Assembly (NCBI GenBank): GCA_947173895.1
Contig: CAMWGU010000011.1
Span: 1-62,389 of the forward strand
Length of the DNA stretch: 62,389 nucleotides
Reading direction: 5' to 3'
Origin: an uncultured Bacteroides sp.
Lineage (GTDB): Bacteria > Bacteroidota > Bacteroidia > Bacteroidales > Bacteroidaceae
Numbering within the stretch: the stretch's first letter is position 1; every line of letters starts with the position of its first letter. Shown here one piece after another: positions 35,401-43,820 of this stretch. The notes beneath the pieces are model-generated. The model ran no database searches. It saw only the letters and a program-made list of their open reading frames with translations, and was not told the origin of the DNA. The position numbers and the translations under genes were made by a program.

Positions 35401-36558
35401 CTCCATTCCTGACATTCTTATCAATTGCGATTCAAAGTCTTCATGTGGGTTGAACTTGCTGCCAAACAATAGATACACATTCATTTGTTGGGATAAACGT
35501 CGAGCTGTTGCACACATATAGTGAGTCTTGCCCATACCTGCCTCTGCATTAATCACCAGTAATTTGCTCTGACAATAGTGCATTAGCTCAATGTCTGCTC
35601 CGAATTTAGGAAATTCTTCTTGAAAGAAGTTTGTTGGGTAGCCTTTATTAGATTTATCTTTATCATAATTGGCATATATGTTCTCTAGCAAATAATAAAA
35701 TTCCACATAATTTCCACGTGTATATTTAGGTATGCGACTACATATATAATCTGTTGACAAAGCAAGGCTTTCCAACTTTGCCAATCGCTCATAGAGTGCA
35801 TTTTGTACTTCCTTTACTGCAAACAAATCGATTTTATCATCCAACTCTTTGTTTGCAATATGCAAATCTTCATTATATCTCAGAGCTGCATATCCAATAG
35901 CCTTTTTCACCTGTCTTTGACTTGTCCCCCTTCCTAATGGGGAGAAATCCTCACTCTGCCAATCCTCTGACACAGCCACTCCATGTTGCCTTAACTGTTT
36001 TTTGAGACTTAGAATGGAACAATAGCCAAGACAACCTGACAACTGTTTCAACGTGATACCAATCACAGACCCCATCTCGTTCAATACAGGTGACCCCGAG
36101 AATCCCTTGTACGAATTTAAGGCGAGTGAGTCGGTTCTGACAACAGCTGTATCATAGTCTTTTCTTGTCGTGCCAATCCTGTCACATACGTCAATGGAAA
36201 TCAAGTCCTCTCCACGTCCCAATTCTTGAGGATAACCTACGATACTCAAAGTTCTGTCTTCATTAAATATAGTGGCCAAGAGAGCCAGATACTGGCGATG
36301 CACATTGCCGCTTATCCTTAACAATACGACATCTATTGGATCTTCATTCACTCCGAGTTCTTCCACTTGACAGCTTATAATAGATGTTTCTATTATGATT
36401 CGCACATCGTCGCCACTTACTTCATGATCGACTACAATATGGCGGGCTGTTAACAAGGTGTTCTCCGACACAAAGAACGCTGTACCTCTATTATTTCCAC
36501 ATTGTACTGAAACTATCGCCGAATACAGTGTCTTTCTTTGTTCAACAGGAAACTTCAT
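32500..36558 (-). CDS. Trypsin-like protease-STAND NTPase fusion (Avs1-like antiviral sensor)
   Basis: This 1352-residue protein has three visible parts. Residues 1-190 form a trypsin-like serine protease with an apparently intact triad: His40 in LLTARHIVV, Asp76 in DPIDVVLL and Ser154 in GFSGSP. Residues about 325-560 form a P-loop NTPase of STAND type, with Walker A EAGMGKT (Lys344), Walker B ALILIDAINEG (Asp409) and a sensor-like VIVTYRNGD near 440. The remainder is a long, mostly helical C-terminal sensor region ending in a beta-rich tail, with no family I can name. The overlapping upstream MBL gene completes the composition known from AVAST type 1, whose STAND proteins detect phage proteins. 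The gene looks AT-rich compared with the R-M genes before it. The specific Avs1 assignment is inference. Confidence 0.75.
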   Translation of the reverse strand: MKFPVEQRKTLYSAIVSVQCGNNRGTAFFVSENTLLTARHIVVDHEVSGDDVRIIIETSIISCQVEELGVNEDPIDVVLLRISGNVHRQYLALLATIFNEDRTLSIVGYPQELGRGEDLISIDVCDRIGTTRKDYDTAVVRTDSLALNSYKGFSGSPVLNEMGSVIGITLKQLSGCLGYCSILSLKKQLRQHGVAVSEDWQSEDFSPLGRGTSQRQVKKAIGYAALRYNEDLHIANKELDDKIDLFAVKEVQNALYERLAKLESLALSTDYICSRIPKYTRGNYVEFYYLLENIYANYDKDKSNKGYPTNFFQEEFPKFGADIELMHYCQSKLLVINAEAGMGKTHYMCATARRLSQQMNVYLLFGSKFNPHEDFESQLIRMSGMESKSLEDLDDAMEEQHSNALILIDAINEGATDVFWNTALRNVESKVNELKNLRVIVTYRNGDFESSSIFGNWEQASMEGFGSRVHEATGKYFVHYKIKDEDGSIRNRFLREFTNPLFLNIFCQVVNQDFSFMERDFSYIELYRKYIGYRNITVSDGVDEDPHRNVTGKLLDKLAMYSLFYNSCQDVPREKARFYADQLCRNRTWSSSLLYWTIKENLLLETGMDGERLMFGFQKIGDFLMADAFCKCKMKNDAKVDFVIEKSECKQHFLYRRFLAALLSEWSLMPELLNRDLLAHQNLLNILFDSLHYRTSNNDLVFRWMVEQQVFSLGILRNLLTILPKEVFFMAHKKLMNEKISIRDKKWTTAVNGIFNYFSYYKVDGFIEIDITEKDTHKYLILLGWMCTSTHPFVRGRLLRHLVALFDRYPQSARDAIELFAQCNDLYVVEIIVCAIYGHLLRKRDTMECADIASMLLAVFYTEGQAPSNILVRQWTMLILQYADYLNGDNTFLGKIKIPFMTENPYSSISSRLDDDKTFFGSSDGSERLYYTLCGFSDFNRYILGSNSYSDSPVFYKREGNEYLSIPLQDIRNIMANIIMNEYGWDDELGDLDKDIYNQSRYDNKMERFGKKYLWMALHKTDALLCDYCSVSKDRYFSSNIPKQKDMAAQPYPWFTREYSTIDPTITNEKEDDLIHFNVDSLEEVDDIDNKTWMDNVFPLPAPRLLLKDETDGEWVILMCYDGHETEVIDGTIKDLFLYSNAGFIKKEELSAYKGWAKEQNFHGRWMPECRNGSTDYLWNEYPWAETYIRQRDEWEKKHRHEGPGFTLQLSYEAQLQENVFGLDESKTLLREVCAPNHHIMEYLKLYTAERGVVRAISNNEIVSVNIRIEKLRGLAIRKDYIVKYLADFGYTLVYYSFGEKSLRMKNNYQNLGKNYDLSGAYSFEDGNIVEIQPMHISDTSPKHKQDRSGQQ

Positions 36559-37717
36559 AGCTATTTTCGCTTTTTTTAATTTTGAAATTCAGCATGTCTT
36601 TCTCTTCATCGGAAAGTTCGACCAGCTTCTTCAGCAATTTATTCGGCTTGTTGTATCTTATCTCTCGGTATTGTACGTCATCTGGCAAATCGGTTGTTAT
36701 TATTCGACCCAAAGTCTGCAGACTCGGTGCTTTTCCCGAGCCACCAGTAAAGAAGTACATTTCACTGTCCGCCACCTTTATTAATTCTTTTGATGTGCTG
36801 TGCGCACTGCCGTGATGTGACACCTTTATCAAATCAAAGAGAATAGGCTTTTCTTCATTCGGATAGTTTTTTCTTATAGCTGTTGCAACTTGGGAAGGGT
36901 CAGCATCGCCCATGAAGAGAACTTTATGATTTTGATATTCCCACACGAATGCGATTGAAGCTACATTGTTTTCACTCATCTTCAAGAGAGGCTCTTCAGC
37001 ATATCTCTTCAATGTCGTCCTATTTATCTCCTTACTGCTGATGTACTCCTCCGTCTCCTCCATCTCGTTAAGTTCGGCAATCCGCATCAACGCCTCATAG
37101 ATGGTCTCCTCTTTCTTAAAATCCTCAATCTTCTGCTTGTACAGATTTTGCCAGAACAACTTACGGTATTTCACATCCAACTTATCCAATGCATCATTTG
37201 AAGGCGATAAAAATACAATTTTGCCCATGTTATGGTCAAGTATGATTGGGGAAGACTCGTCCGTGATATATTCTCGTTGCCAGACTTTCGCCCATGATTC
37301 ATTCTCCAGAATACACTCCGCAAGGGTCACAGCTTTCTTTTCATTGATGTTCTGGTTTATCATGTCGACAACAACAGGCAGCTCACAATAAATGTTTTTC
37401 ACATTCTCTTTCATCTGTTCGCTCCAATCACAAAAATTGCCCGTTATCCTCTGATAACAGTTGTAGAGAATGTGCTTTATCGAAATCTCTTTGTTCTGAC
37501 GAAGCATTGTCACAAGGCCATCTATATGGTCGTTGTCAATATGCGTAGCTATTAAATAGTCAATCTTACCTCCCAATTCATTCTCTATAAAATCACCTAT
37601 TTCAGGTTTATACTGCCCACAATCAACCATTATGCTAATTGTGTGGTCTTCATCTTTAATAACAAAGAAAATGCAATCGCCCGCTCCGCAAGAAAAAGTT
37701 TTGAATGTATATTTCAT
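36542..37717 (-). CDS. ComEC/Rec2-like metallo-beta-lactamase-fold protein
   Basis: The start at 37717 (MKYTFKTFSCGAGDC) is preferred; an ATG at 37726 adds three residues. The approximately 390-residue protein has the MBL metal motif in the ComEC-like form THIDNDH (about residues 58-64), a later Asp in LFMGDADPS and His in VSHHGSAHS, so the di-metal site looks intact. There is no signal or membrane segment, so it acts in the cytoplasm. Its stop lies 17 bases inside the protease-STAND gene, implying translational coupling. In AVAST type 1 an MBL protein accompanies the protease and STAND components, which fits. Its substrate is unknown. Confidence 0.82.
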   Translation of the reverse strand: MKYTFKTFSCGAGDCIFFVIKDEDHTISIMVDCGQYKPEIGDFIENELGGKIDYLIATHIDNDHIDGLVTMLRQNKEISIKHILYNCYQRITGNFCDWSEQMKENVKNIYCELPVVVDMINQNINEKKAVTLAECILENESWAKVWQREYITDESSPIILDHNMGKIVFLSPSNDALDKLDVKYRKLFWQNLYKQKIEDFKKEETIYEALMRIAELNEMEETEEYISSKEINRTTLKRYAEEPLLKMSENNVASIAFVWEYQNHKVLFMGDADPSQVATAIRKNYPNEEKPILFDLIKVSHHGSAHSTSKELIKVADSEMYFFTGGSGKAPSLQTLGRIITTDLPDDVQYREIRYNKPNKLLKKLVELSDEEKDMLNFKIKKSENSYEVSC

Positions 37718-37764
37718 AGGTGTCACTACATTTGCTGTAAAATTATTCTCTTGAAAATAAATGT

Positions 37765-40700
37765 CTATTCAGCATTTACAATATTCATCAGCTCATCGAA
37801 ACTATCCACCTTGCCATACTTGATTTGTGAGGATGATAGTTGGTCGAAGAGTTTTTCGGCACAAGCTATTTTGCCTTTCTCTATTCCACGTAAATCGAGG
37901 GACGACATACTGCCTTTGGTTTCCGCTACGAAATAGACGTGCTTCACACTACCTTCCTGAAAGGCTATTGCCCAGTCTGGAGAGTAGTTGCCTACGGGTG
38001 TGGGTATATGGAAGCCTTTGGGCAGTTTAGCATACACTACCACTTCCTTGGCTGTGTCAAGACGCTGTACGAACTTGCGCTCCACACTCTCTGCGGCATT
38101 ACCGTCGGTGAAGACATAATCGACAATGCTCTTCTTGCCTTCGTAAGCCTTGTCCATGGAGGTGTGCTTCTCCTGGGTGAAGATGTCGCTGGAGTATTCG
38201 CCATCTACTTGGTTGTAGCTGATATGATCGACAATGATGGTGGCTTTCTGCTCCATGATTAGCCTTGACACTTTGCGGATGAACTCCTCGGGATTCATCT
38301 TGTAGAGATCGAACTTCATGGGGCGGATTTTCGAAAGGATGGTTGCCACCGTCCTGCGGGTCAGCTTGGTGTTGGCACCTATCTTGCCCAACAGATCATA
38401 CTTCACTGTGCTTACCACATCGGTGTGCATCATGTTGTGGTCTGCCGTGTCCTCGTGGAGCATGTGCCCGTGTTCTATGTCCTCGTGGGTGAGTCGGTCT
38501 TTCTGCTCACCGCGCGTTACCACATAGCTCAGTCGTGCTACGTTCAGTTCATTATTAATAGCCGCAACAGCTTTGCTGATAAGCTCCTCGCTGTCGAAAT
38601 CAACCGTGTAGGCATATTTGTGGTTGATGCGGTGCCACAGTTCCTGAAACTCCTTTTTGGCGAAGTTGTCGTTGAGCTTGTTCTCCGGAGTCTGCGGTTT
38701 ACTGCCGTCGTCTATCATGTCATCAAGAGCCTTCGGGTCGAAGATGCTCTGCACACGCTTATACACCTGTTCGGTATAGGGTTGCAGGTCATCGTCCAAC
38801 GGCTTCAACGTGCCGTCTTGCAGGTCGGTATGGAACAGTTCCGTCACCTCTCCGCTCTTGGTGATATAGCCGTTCATGCGCAACTGGAAATAGATGTCCT
38901 GTGCCTCGGCGGTAGTCACGGTGTGCTTCGTGCCGTCGGGTAGGATGAATATCTTGCCTGTAAAGAACTCCATATCGGCACGCAACGGACGGTCGTATAG
39001 GTCGGCACGGATGTCTTTCTGCAGGTCGCTGACGAATGAGGCATAGCCCTCACTCGCTATCACCGTCAGACGGTTTACCTTGTGTACCTCGTCGGGCAGT
39101 ACGTCGCCATCCTGTCTGATGCCACGGCTGTCCACACAGAGGCGCAAGCCGCGTCCCACTTCCTGCCTCTTCTGGCTGATGCTGTTCGACTGGCGAAGCG
39201 AACAAATCTGGAACACATTGGGGTTGTCCCATCCCTCGCGCAGTGCCGAGTGGGAGAAGATGAAGCGCACAGGCTCGTCAAGACTCAGCAGACGTTCCTT
39301 GTTCTTTAGGATAAGGTCGTAGGCAGAGATGTCATCGGCTGTGTCAGAGCCTCGTTTGGTCTCGCTGTTCACTGCACGGCCTTTCTTGTCGATGGAGAAG
39401 TAGCCCGTGTGGGTGTCCTTTACGGCGATGCTGCCCAAATAAGCCATGTAGTCGGGATTGAACATATTTTGCTGTTCATTCAGCTCCGCCATATACTCCT
39501 GCTCGAATATCTCGCCATAGCGTCCCAACAGTTGCTGCCCGTCCTCGTCGTATTGGCGGTAGTTCGCCACCTCGTCAATGAAGAAGAGCGACAGGCATTT
39601 GATGCTACGCTTGAACAGGGCAGCCTCCTTGCGGAAATGTGCCTTGATGGTCTCGCGTATCTGTATGCGTGCCTTGTGGTCGGCAGTCACGTTGCCCACC
39701 ACATCTTTTATATATAAGGTAGTGCCATTGCCGAAGGTGATGCTGCTGCGTGAGGGTTGCAGGGTATCTACATGTATATCCGTCACCACATATCCCTTGT
39801 ACTGCTCCATCTGCCCCGATAGGAAATAGAGGTCGTCACCTTCCGAGATGTTCTTGTAGTCACGCTTGATGTTGCCCGACTTATTCTGTATCTCCATCTC
39901 CATGCGAGCCTGCGGTGACTTGTCCTTGGAGAGGATGATGTCGGAGAGGTAGAGGTAGCCGTCCGTACCCTTCAGGTTCCTCAGTTCAAAGCCCACCACC
40001 TCTATTTTCTTCACCAACTTCTGGTTGTAGGCATCCAGTGCGTCAAGCACATACACGGGGTTGTGCGTCTCCTTGTGCGTGGCGGAGTAGTTGAGCGTGA
40101 AGAGCGGGTTGAAGCGTGCCAATGCCGTCTGCGTGGCTGCGCCTCCCATCTTCTGCGGTTCGTCGAGAATGATGATGGGGCGGTTGGCTGCAATCACGTC
40201 GATAGGTCGGCGCGAGCGGAACGAGTCGCGCTTGTCGTAGATGATGCGTGCCGCCTTGTTGTTGGCACCCTCTTTCAACGAGGTGTTGAAAGCTTGGGTG
40301 TTGATGATCATCACACTGATGTCGGCACTCTGTGAGAAAGTGTCGATGTCACCGAGACTGTCGGAGTTATAAATGAAGTAGCGTGCCTTCTTTCCATAGA
40401 TTTCCATGAAATGATCTGTGGTTATATCAAAGCTCTTCTTCACGCCCTCACGGATAGCAACGCTGGGCACCACCACGATGAACTTTGTCCAGCTGTAGCG
40501 TTTGTTCAGTTCAAAGAGGGTCTTGATATAGACGTAAGTCTTTCCAGTACCAGTTTCCATCTCCACATCGAGCTGGCAGTGACCGAGTTTCTTCACCACG
40601 TCGTTAGAGAGGTGGATGTTGCTTTCGGTCTGTATCTGATGGATGTTCTTCAGCAACGTATCTTCATCGAGCACCACTTCACCGTTTTTATAACCTGTAT

Positions 40701-40884
40701 CCTCTTCGTCGTACTCAAACTCCTTCACTTCCACACGTTTGCCACCTTGCTCCACATACACCTTGCCATGGTCTATCTTGTATTCCAGCAGACCGAGGTT
40801 GGGCTGTCCGTCGAACACGCGCACTACGTTCTCCACGGCATCCGTCTGATATTGTTGTATTTTGAATTTCAGTTTCATAATCAT
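37765..40884 (-). CDS. res: Type III restriction enzyme Res subunit (helicase-nuclease)
   Basis: The 1039 residues begin with a superfamily 2 helicase: METGTGKTY at about residues 109-117, LDEPQKMG around 240-247, SATHKE, and late motifs including QKRQEVGRGLRL. A C-terminal PD-(D/E)xK nuclease shows Asp in SPDWAIAF (about 970) and AETKG (Glu988, Lys990). Together with Mod it should cut DNA with two unmodified, inversely oriented sites after ATP-driven communication. It follows RhuM by 6 bases and precedes the MBL gene by about 47. Composition is richer in G+C than the MBL/STAND pair. Confidence 0.92.
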   Translation of the reverse strand: MIMKLKFKIQQYQTDAVENVVRVFDGQPNLGLLEYKIDHGKVYVEQGGKRVEVKEFEYDEEDTGYKNGEVVLDEDTLLKNIHQIQTESNIHLSNDVVKKLGHCQLDVEMETGTGKTYVYIKTLFELNKRYSWTKFIVVVPSVAIREGVKKSFDITTDHFMEIYGKKARYFIYNSDSLGDIDTFSQSADISVMIINTQAFNTSLKEGANNKAARIIYDKRDSFRSRRPIDVIAANRPIIILDEPQKMGGAATQTALARFNPLFTLNYSATHKETHNPVYVLDALDAYNQKLVKKIEVVGFELRNLKGTDGYLYLSDIILSKDKSPQARMEMEIQNKSGNIKRDYKNISEGDDLYFLSGQMEQYKGYVVTDIHVDTLQPSRSSITFGNGTTLYIKDVVGNVTADHKARIQIRETIKAHFRKEAALFKRSIKCLSLFFIDEVANYRQYDEDGQQLLGRYGEIFEQEYMAELNEQQNMFNPDYMAYLGSIAVKDTHTGYFSIDKKGRAVNSETKRGSDTADDISAYDLILKNKERLLSLDEPVRFIFSHSALREGWDNPNVFQICSLRQSNSISQKRQEVGRGLRLCVDSRGIRQDGDVLPDEVHKVNRLTVIASEGYASFVSDLQKDIRADLYDRPLRADMEFFTGKIFILPDGTKHTVTTAEAQDIYFQLRMNGYITKSGEVTELFHTDLQDGTLKPLDDDLQPYTEQVYKRVQSIFDPKALDDMIDDGSKPQTPENKLNDNFAKKEFQELWHRINHKYAYTVDFDSEELISKAVAAINNELNVARLSYVVTRGEQKDRLTHEDIEHGHMLHEDTADHNMMHTDVVSTVKYDLLGKIGANTKLTRRTVATILSKIRPMKFDLYKMNPEEFIRKVSRLIMEQKATIIVDHISYNQVDGEYSSDIFTQEKHTSMDKAYEGKKSIVDYVFTDGNAAESVERKFVQRLDTAKEVVVYAKLPKGFHIPTPVGNYSPDWAIAFQEGSVKHVYFVAETKGSMSSLDLRGIEKGKIACAEKLFDQLSSSQIKYGKVDSFDELMNIVNAE

Positions 40885-40890
40885 AATGAT

Positions 40891-41922
40891 TTATTCAATC
40901 TCTATTGTCGGAGCGTCACCATCGGAGAGACGGTCAAAATCGGAACGGAAGAGGCGGTCTTGGATGACACGATACTTCTCAAACTCCGACTCAGCAAACT
41001 CCTTGGCATATTCAGCTGTAATTTTGCCGGCATCCTGTAGCACCTCACGGTCTGTAGCATTCAAGAATATGTCTATACGCTTTTCCCAATCTTCCATTGT
41101 CATGGGGATATGACGCTCTGCCATATCCTTGGCTATGTCAAGATAGGCATTTACAAGCCTTCCCATAGCTTGCAACTCGTTTTCCCGCAAATAATTCTTG
41201 GCAATGGAAACGTCAGTCTTGATAATCTTACCATTTGGCGCCTTTGCCCAAGTGGTCAGTCCCATGTGCTCTTTCTCAGCATTTGCACGCTCTACGATGA
41301 GTTCCGCCGCAGTATGCCCATGTACGGCATAGTGCATCTTGTTCTGCACTTTCTTGAAAAACCTGCGTGTCGTGGGGGCATCCTTGTTGTAGTCTATTGC
41401 TGTGGCATAAATATCAGTCAGCTTTTGGTAAAAGTTACGCTCTGACAAACGTATCTCGCGTATCTCCTCCAATAATTGTTCAAAGTAATCTACATTGATG
41501 AACGAGCCGTTCTCCATACGCTTCTTATCGACAATGTATCCACGTATGGAAAACTGACGTATGACGTAGGTACACCATTGCCGGAATTGCGTGGCGCGGA
41601 TGGAATTGACGCGATAACCCACAGAGATGATAGCATCGAGATTGTAGAACATTGTGTTACGTGTAACCTGTCGATCGCCCTCTTTTTGAACTGCCGAGAT
41701 TTTCTCGGTAGTTGCTTCTCTGATTAGTTCCCCACTCTCGTATATATTCTTCAAATGCAAACCTATATTGTCGGTTGAACAATCAAAGAGTGTAGCCATC
41801 GCTTTTTGCGTAGCCCAAACATTCTCATCTTTGTAAAGCACCTGTATGCCATCTTCCTTGCCTGTTGCCACAAAGGTAAGGAACTCTGCCGTACTGTTTC
41901 TTATTTCAAATTTCTTTGCCAT
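40891..41922 (-). CDS. RhuM-family protein
   Basis: This 343-residue protein matches the RhuM family, described originally from a Salmonella pathogenicity island. It has the N-terminal Fic-adjacent-type segment VWATQKAMATLFDCSTDNIGLH and the central YNLDAIISVGYRVNS, RATQFRQW and VIRQFSIRGYIVD. The function is not established, but such genes are frequent inside type I and III R-M operons, as here between mod and res (6-base gaps on both sides). It may regulate or modulate R-M activity; that is inference. Confidence 0.85.
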   Translation of the reverse strand: MAKKFEIRNSTAEFLTFVATGKEDGIQVLYKDENVWATQKAMATLFDCSTDNIGLHLKNIYESGELIREATTEKISAVQKEGDRQVTRNTMFYNLDAIISVGYRVNSIRATQFRQWCTYVIRQFSIRGYIVDKKRMENGSFINVDYFEQLLEEIREIRLSERNFYQKLTDIYATAIDYNKDAPTTRRFFKKVQNKMHYAVHGHTAAELIVERANAEKEHMGLTTWAKAPNGKIIKTDVSIAKNYLRENELQAMGRLVNAYLDIAKDMAERHIPMTMEDWEKRIDIFLNATDREVLQDAGKITAEYAKEFAESEFEKYRVIQDRLFRSDFDRLSDGDAPTIEIE

Positions 41923-41928
41923 GGTCTT

Positions 41929-43818
41929 CTACAAGATTTTAGTTACAGTATCGGGAGAATAGGTCTTGAAGAGTTGCTCGAAGTTTGTGGCGGTGCTGTC
42001 GTTGGCCATGGAGGTGTCGCGAAGCACGGCATAGAGGGGATGCATCTTGGCGATAGTGGTTACCACCTCATCAGTCACGTCCTTGTCGAAACAAGCCACG
42101 AGATAACCGTCTGCCACATTGTAGATGGTCTTGCCTGCCACTACCTCTGTCGCAATCTTGCTGTCGAGCATGGCACCCAACTCCAGCATCACCTGGAAGA
42201 GCAGGTCTTCTGCCGTGCGGTCGGACTTCACGTTATTCACCAATAAGAATATGTCGGCTTGACTGATATCCTTAGGAGTGTAGTAGATGCCCTCCATATT
42301 GGTGCTATCCAACTTCAAGACACGGAAACCAGTGTCGAGGTCTTGCGTTGTCAATGGACTGTCTTCCTTTATCTTCTTGCCGGCACGACGGATGCGTTCT
42401 TTGCCTATCTCGCAAATGGTTTTATAACCAGCCTTATATGCTTCGCTTTTCTCATCTGTCAGTTCGGGTAGCTGCACCATGATAAACTTGCGATTGCCTC
42501 CGTCTTCAGCATTAAGTTGCATCACGGCATGGGCGGTGGTGGCGGAGCCAGAAAAGAAATCCAATACTACAAAATCATTATCTGGTGAGTTGTTAATTTG
42601 TAATGCCAAAAGTTTTTGAATCAAAGAGACTGGTTTAGTAAAATCAAATATACTTTTTCCATCAAATAACCTACGAACTTCTTTAGTGCCATCTTGATTA
42701 AAGGGACCTGACATTAATGAAAGAGGCTTTCCTCTTCTTATTTTACCTCGTTCGTCTTTAAGATAGGCTTTGGAACGTACTGAATATGTTCCATCTTTTT
42801 GTAGGTTAAATTCAACTTCATTGTTGTCAATAGCAGTTTGTAGCCTATCTTGAGACCACACCCATTGTTTCCTTGGCAAGATTACCACTCCGTTATGTTC
42901 GATAGGATACATCAAATTAGGTCTATCACCTAAACTATTAGTCATCAATGGTTGGGTCATGTATCCTCCCCTTATAGAATACTTTTCATCTCTTTTCGAA
43001 TATACAGATTGACTTTCCTCATCTAATTCTGAAGTGATATCTAAAATTTTCTTTTTGGAATAGCAAAGAATATATTCATGTACACTTATAAAACCTACAG
43101 TATAAGCACCTGCACCATATTTGTTTTTCCAAACGATGGTTTCTATTCTATTTTCTTCTCCGAATATCTCATCACATACTCTTTTAAGGTTTTCCAGCTC
43201 GTTGTCATCAATCGAAATAAATATCACTCCATCATCCGTCAGCAAGTCTCTTGCCACTTTCAGACGCGGATAAATCATATTGAGCCAGTCGGTATGGAAA
43301 CGCCCATTGCTCTCGGTATTTGTAACGAGACGGTTGCCCTGCTCGTCAAACTGCCCGGAGTTGGCGAGGTATTCGGCAGAAGACTCAGCAAAGTCATCCT
43401 CATAGACAAAGTCGTTGCCCGTGTTATAAGGCGGGTCGATATAAATCATCTTCACCTTGTGGAGATAGGTCTCTTTCAGGCATTTCAGCACGTCGAGGTT
43501 GTCGCCCTCGATGTAGAGGTTCTGCGTGTTGTCGAAATCCACGCTCTCCTCACGGCAGGGACGCAATGCGGCATTGACAGGCGAGTTGGCGAGCAGGATA
43601 GCCTTCTTCTTATCAGGCCAAGTAAACTGATAGCGTTCCTCACGTCCGCTGATAATGACATCCGAGAGGTTCTGCTGCAACTTCTCGAAATCCACCTTGC
43701 GCACCAGTTCCCCTGTGCGCTCGTCAATCGTCTCTGTCACACAGTCAGGAAAGAGCGACTGAATCTTTCCAATATTCTCTTGCACCCCATTGGTGCTCTG
43801 CATTCTGAGTTTATCCAT
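41929..43818 (-). CDS. mod: Type III DNA methyltransferase Mod subunit
   Basis: The 629 residues are a beta-class N6-adenine methyltransferase: DPPYNTG (motif IV) at residues 128-134 comes first, and the AdoMet motif LDFFSGSA (419-426) after the target-recognition region. It modifies one strand of an asymmetric site and gives specificity to Res. The middle segment (about residues 225-415, 42576-43146) is markedly AT-rich compared with the flanks, suggesting that the recognition domain was swapped by recombination. The start overlaps nothing, but the DUF4238 gene ends 2 bases before it. No simple-sequence phase-variation tract is visible. Confidence 0.93.
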   Translation of the reverse strand: MDKLRMQSTNGVQENIGKIQSLFPDCVTETIDERTGELVRKVDFEKLQQNLSDVIISGREERYQFTWPDKKKAILLANSPVNAALRPCREESVDFDNTQNLYIEGDNLDVLKCLKETYLHKVKMIYIDPPYNTGNDFVYEDDFAESSAEYLANSGQFDEQGNRLVTNTESNGRFHTDWLNMIYPRLKVARDLLTDDGVIFISIDDNELENLKRVCDEIFGEENRIETIVWKNKYGAGAYTVGFISVHEYILCYSKKKILDITSELDEESQSVYSKRDEKYSIRGGYMTQPLMTNSLGDRPNLMYPIEHNGVVILPRKQWVWSQDRLQTAIDNNEVEFNLQKDGTYSVRSKAYLKDERGKIRRGKPLSLMSGPFNQDGTKEVRRLFDGKSIFDFTKPVSLIQKLLALQINNSPDNDFVVLDFFSGSATTAHAVMQLNAEDGGNRKFIMVQLPELTDEKSEAYKAGYKTICEIGKERIRRAGKKIKEDSPLTTQDLDTGFRVLKLDSTNMEGIYYTPKDISQADIFLLVNNVKSDRTAEDLLFQVMLELGAMLDSKIATEVVAGKTIYNVADGYLVACFDKDVTDEVVTTIAKMHPLYAVLRDTSMANDSTATNFEQLFKTYSPDTVTKIL

Positions 43819-43820
43819 TG

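Noticed and set aside
32500-37726. Calling the pair a definite AVAST type 1 system
   Set aside because: The domain composition fits, but the sensor region could not be matched by eye and the three-gene layout I remember for type 1 differs from the fused form here, so only 'Avs1-like' is claimed.
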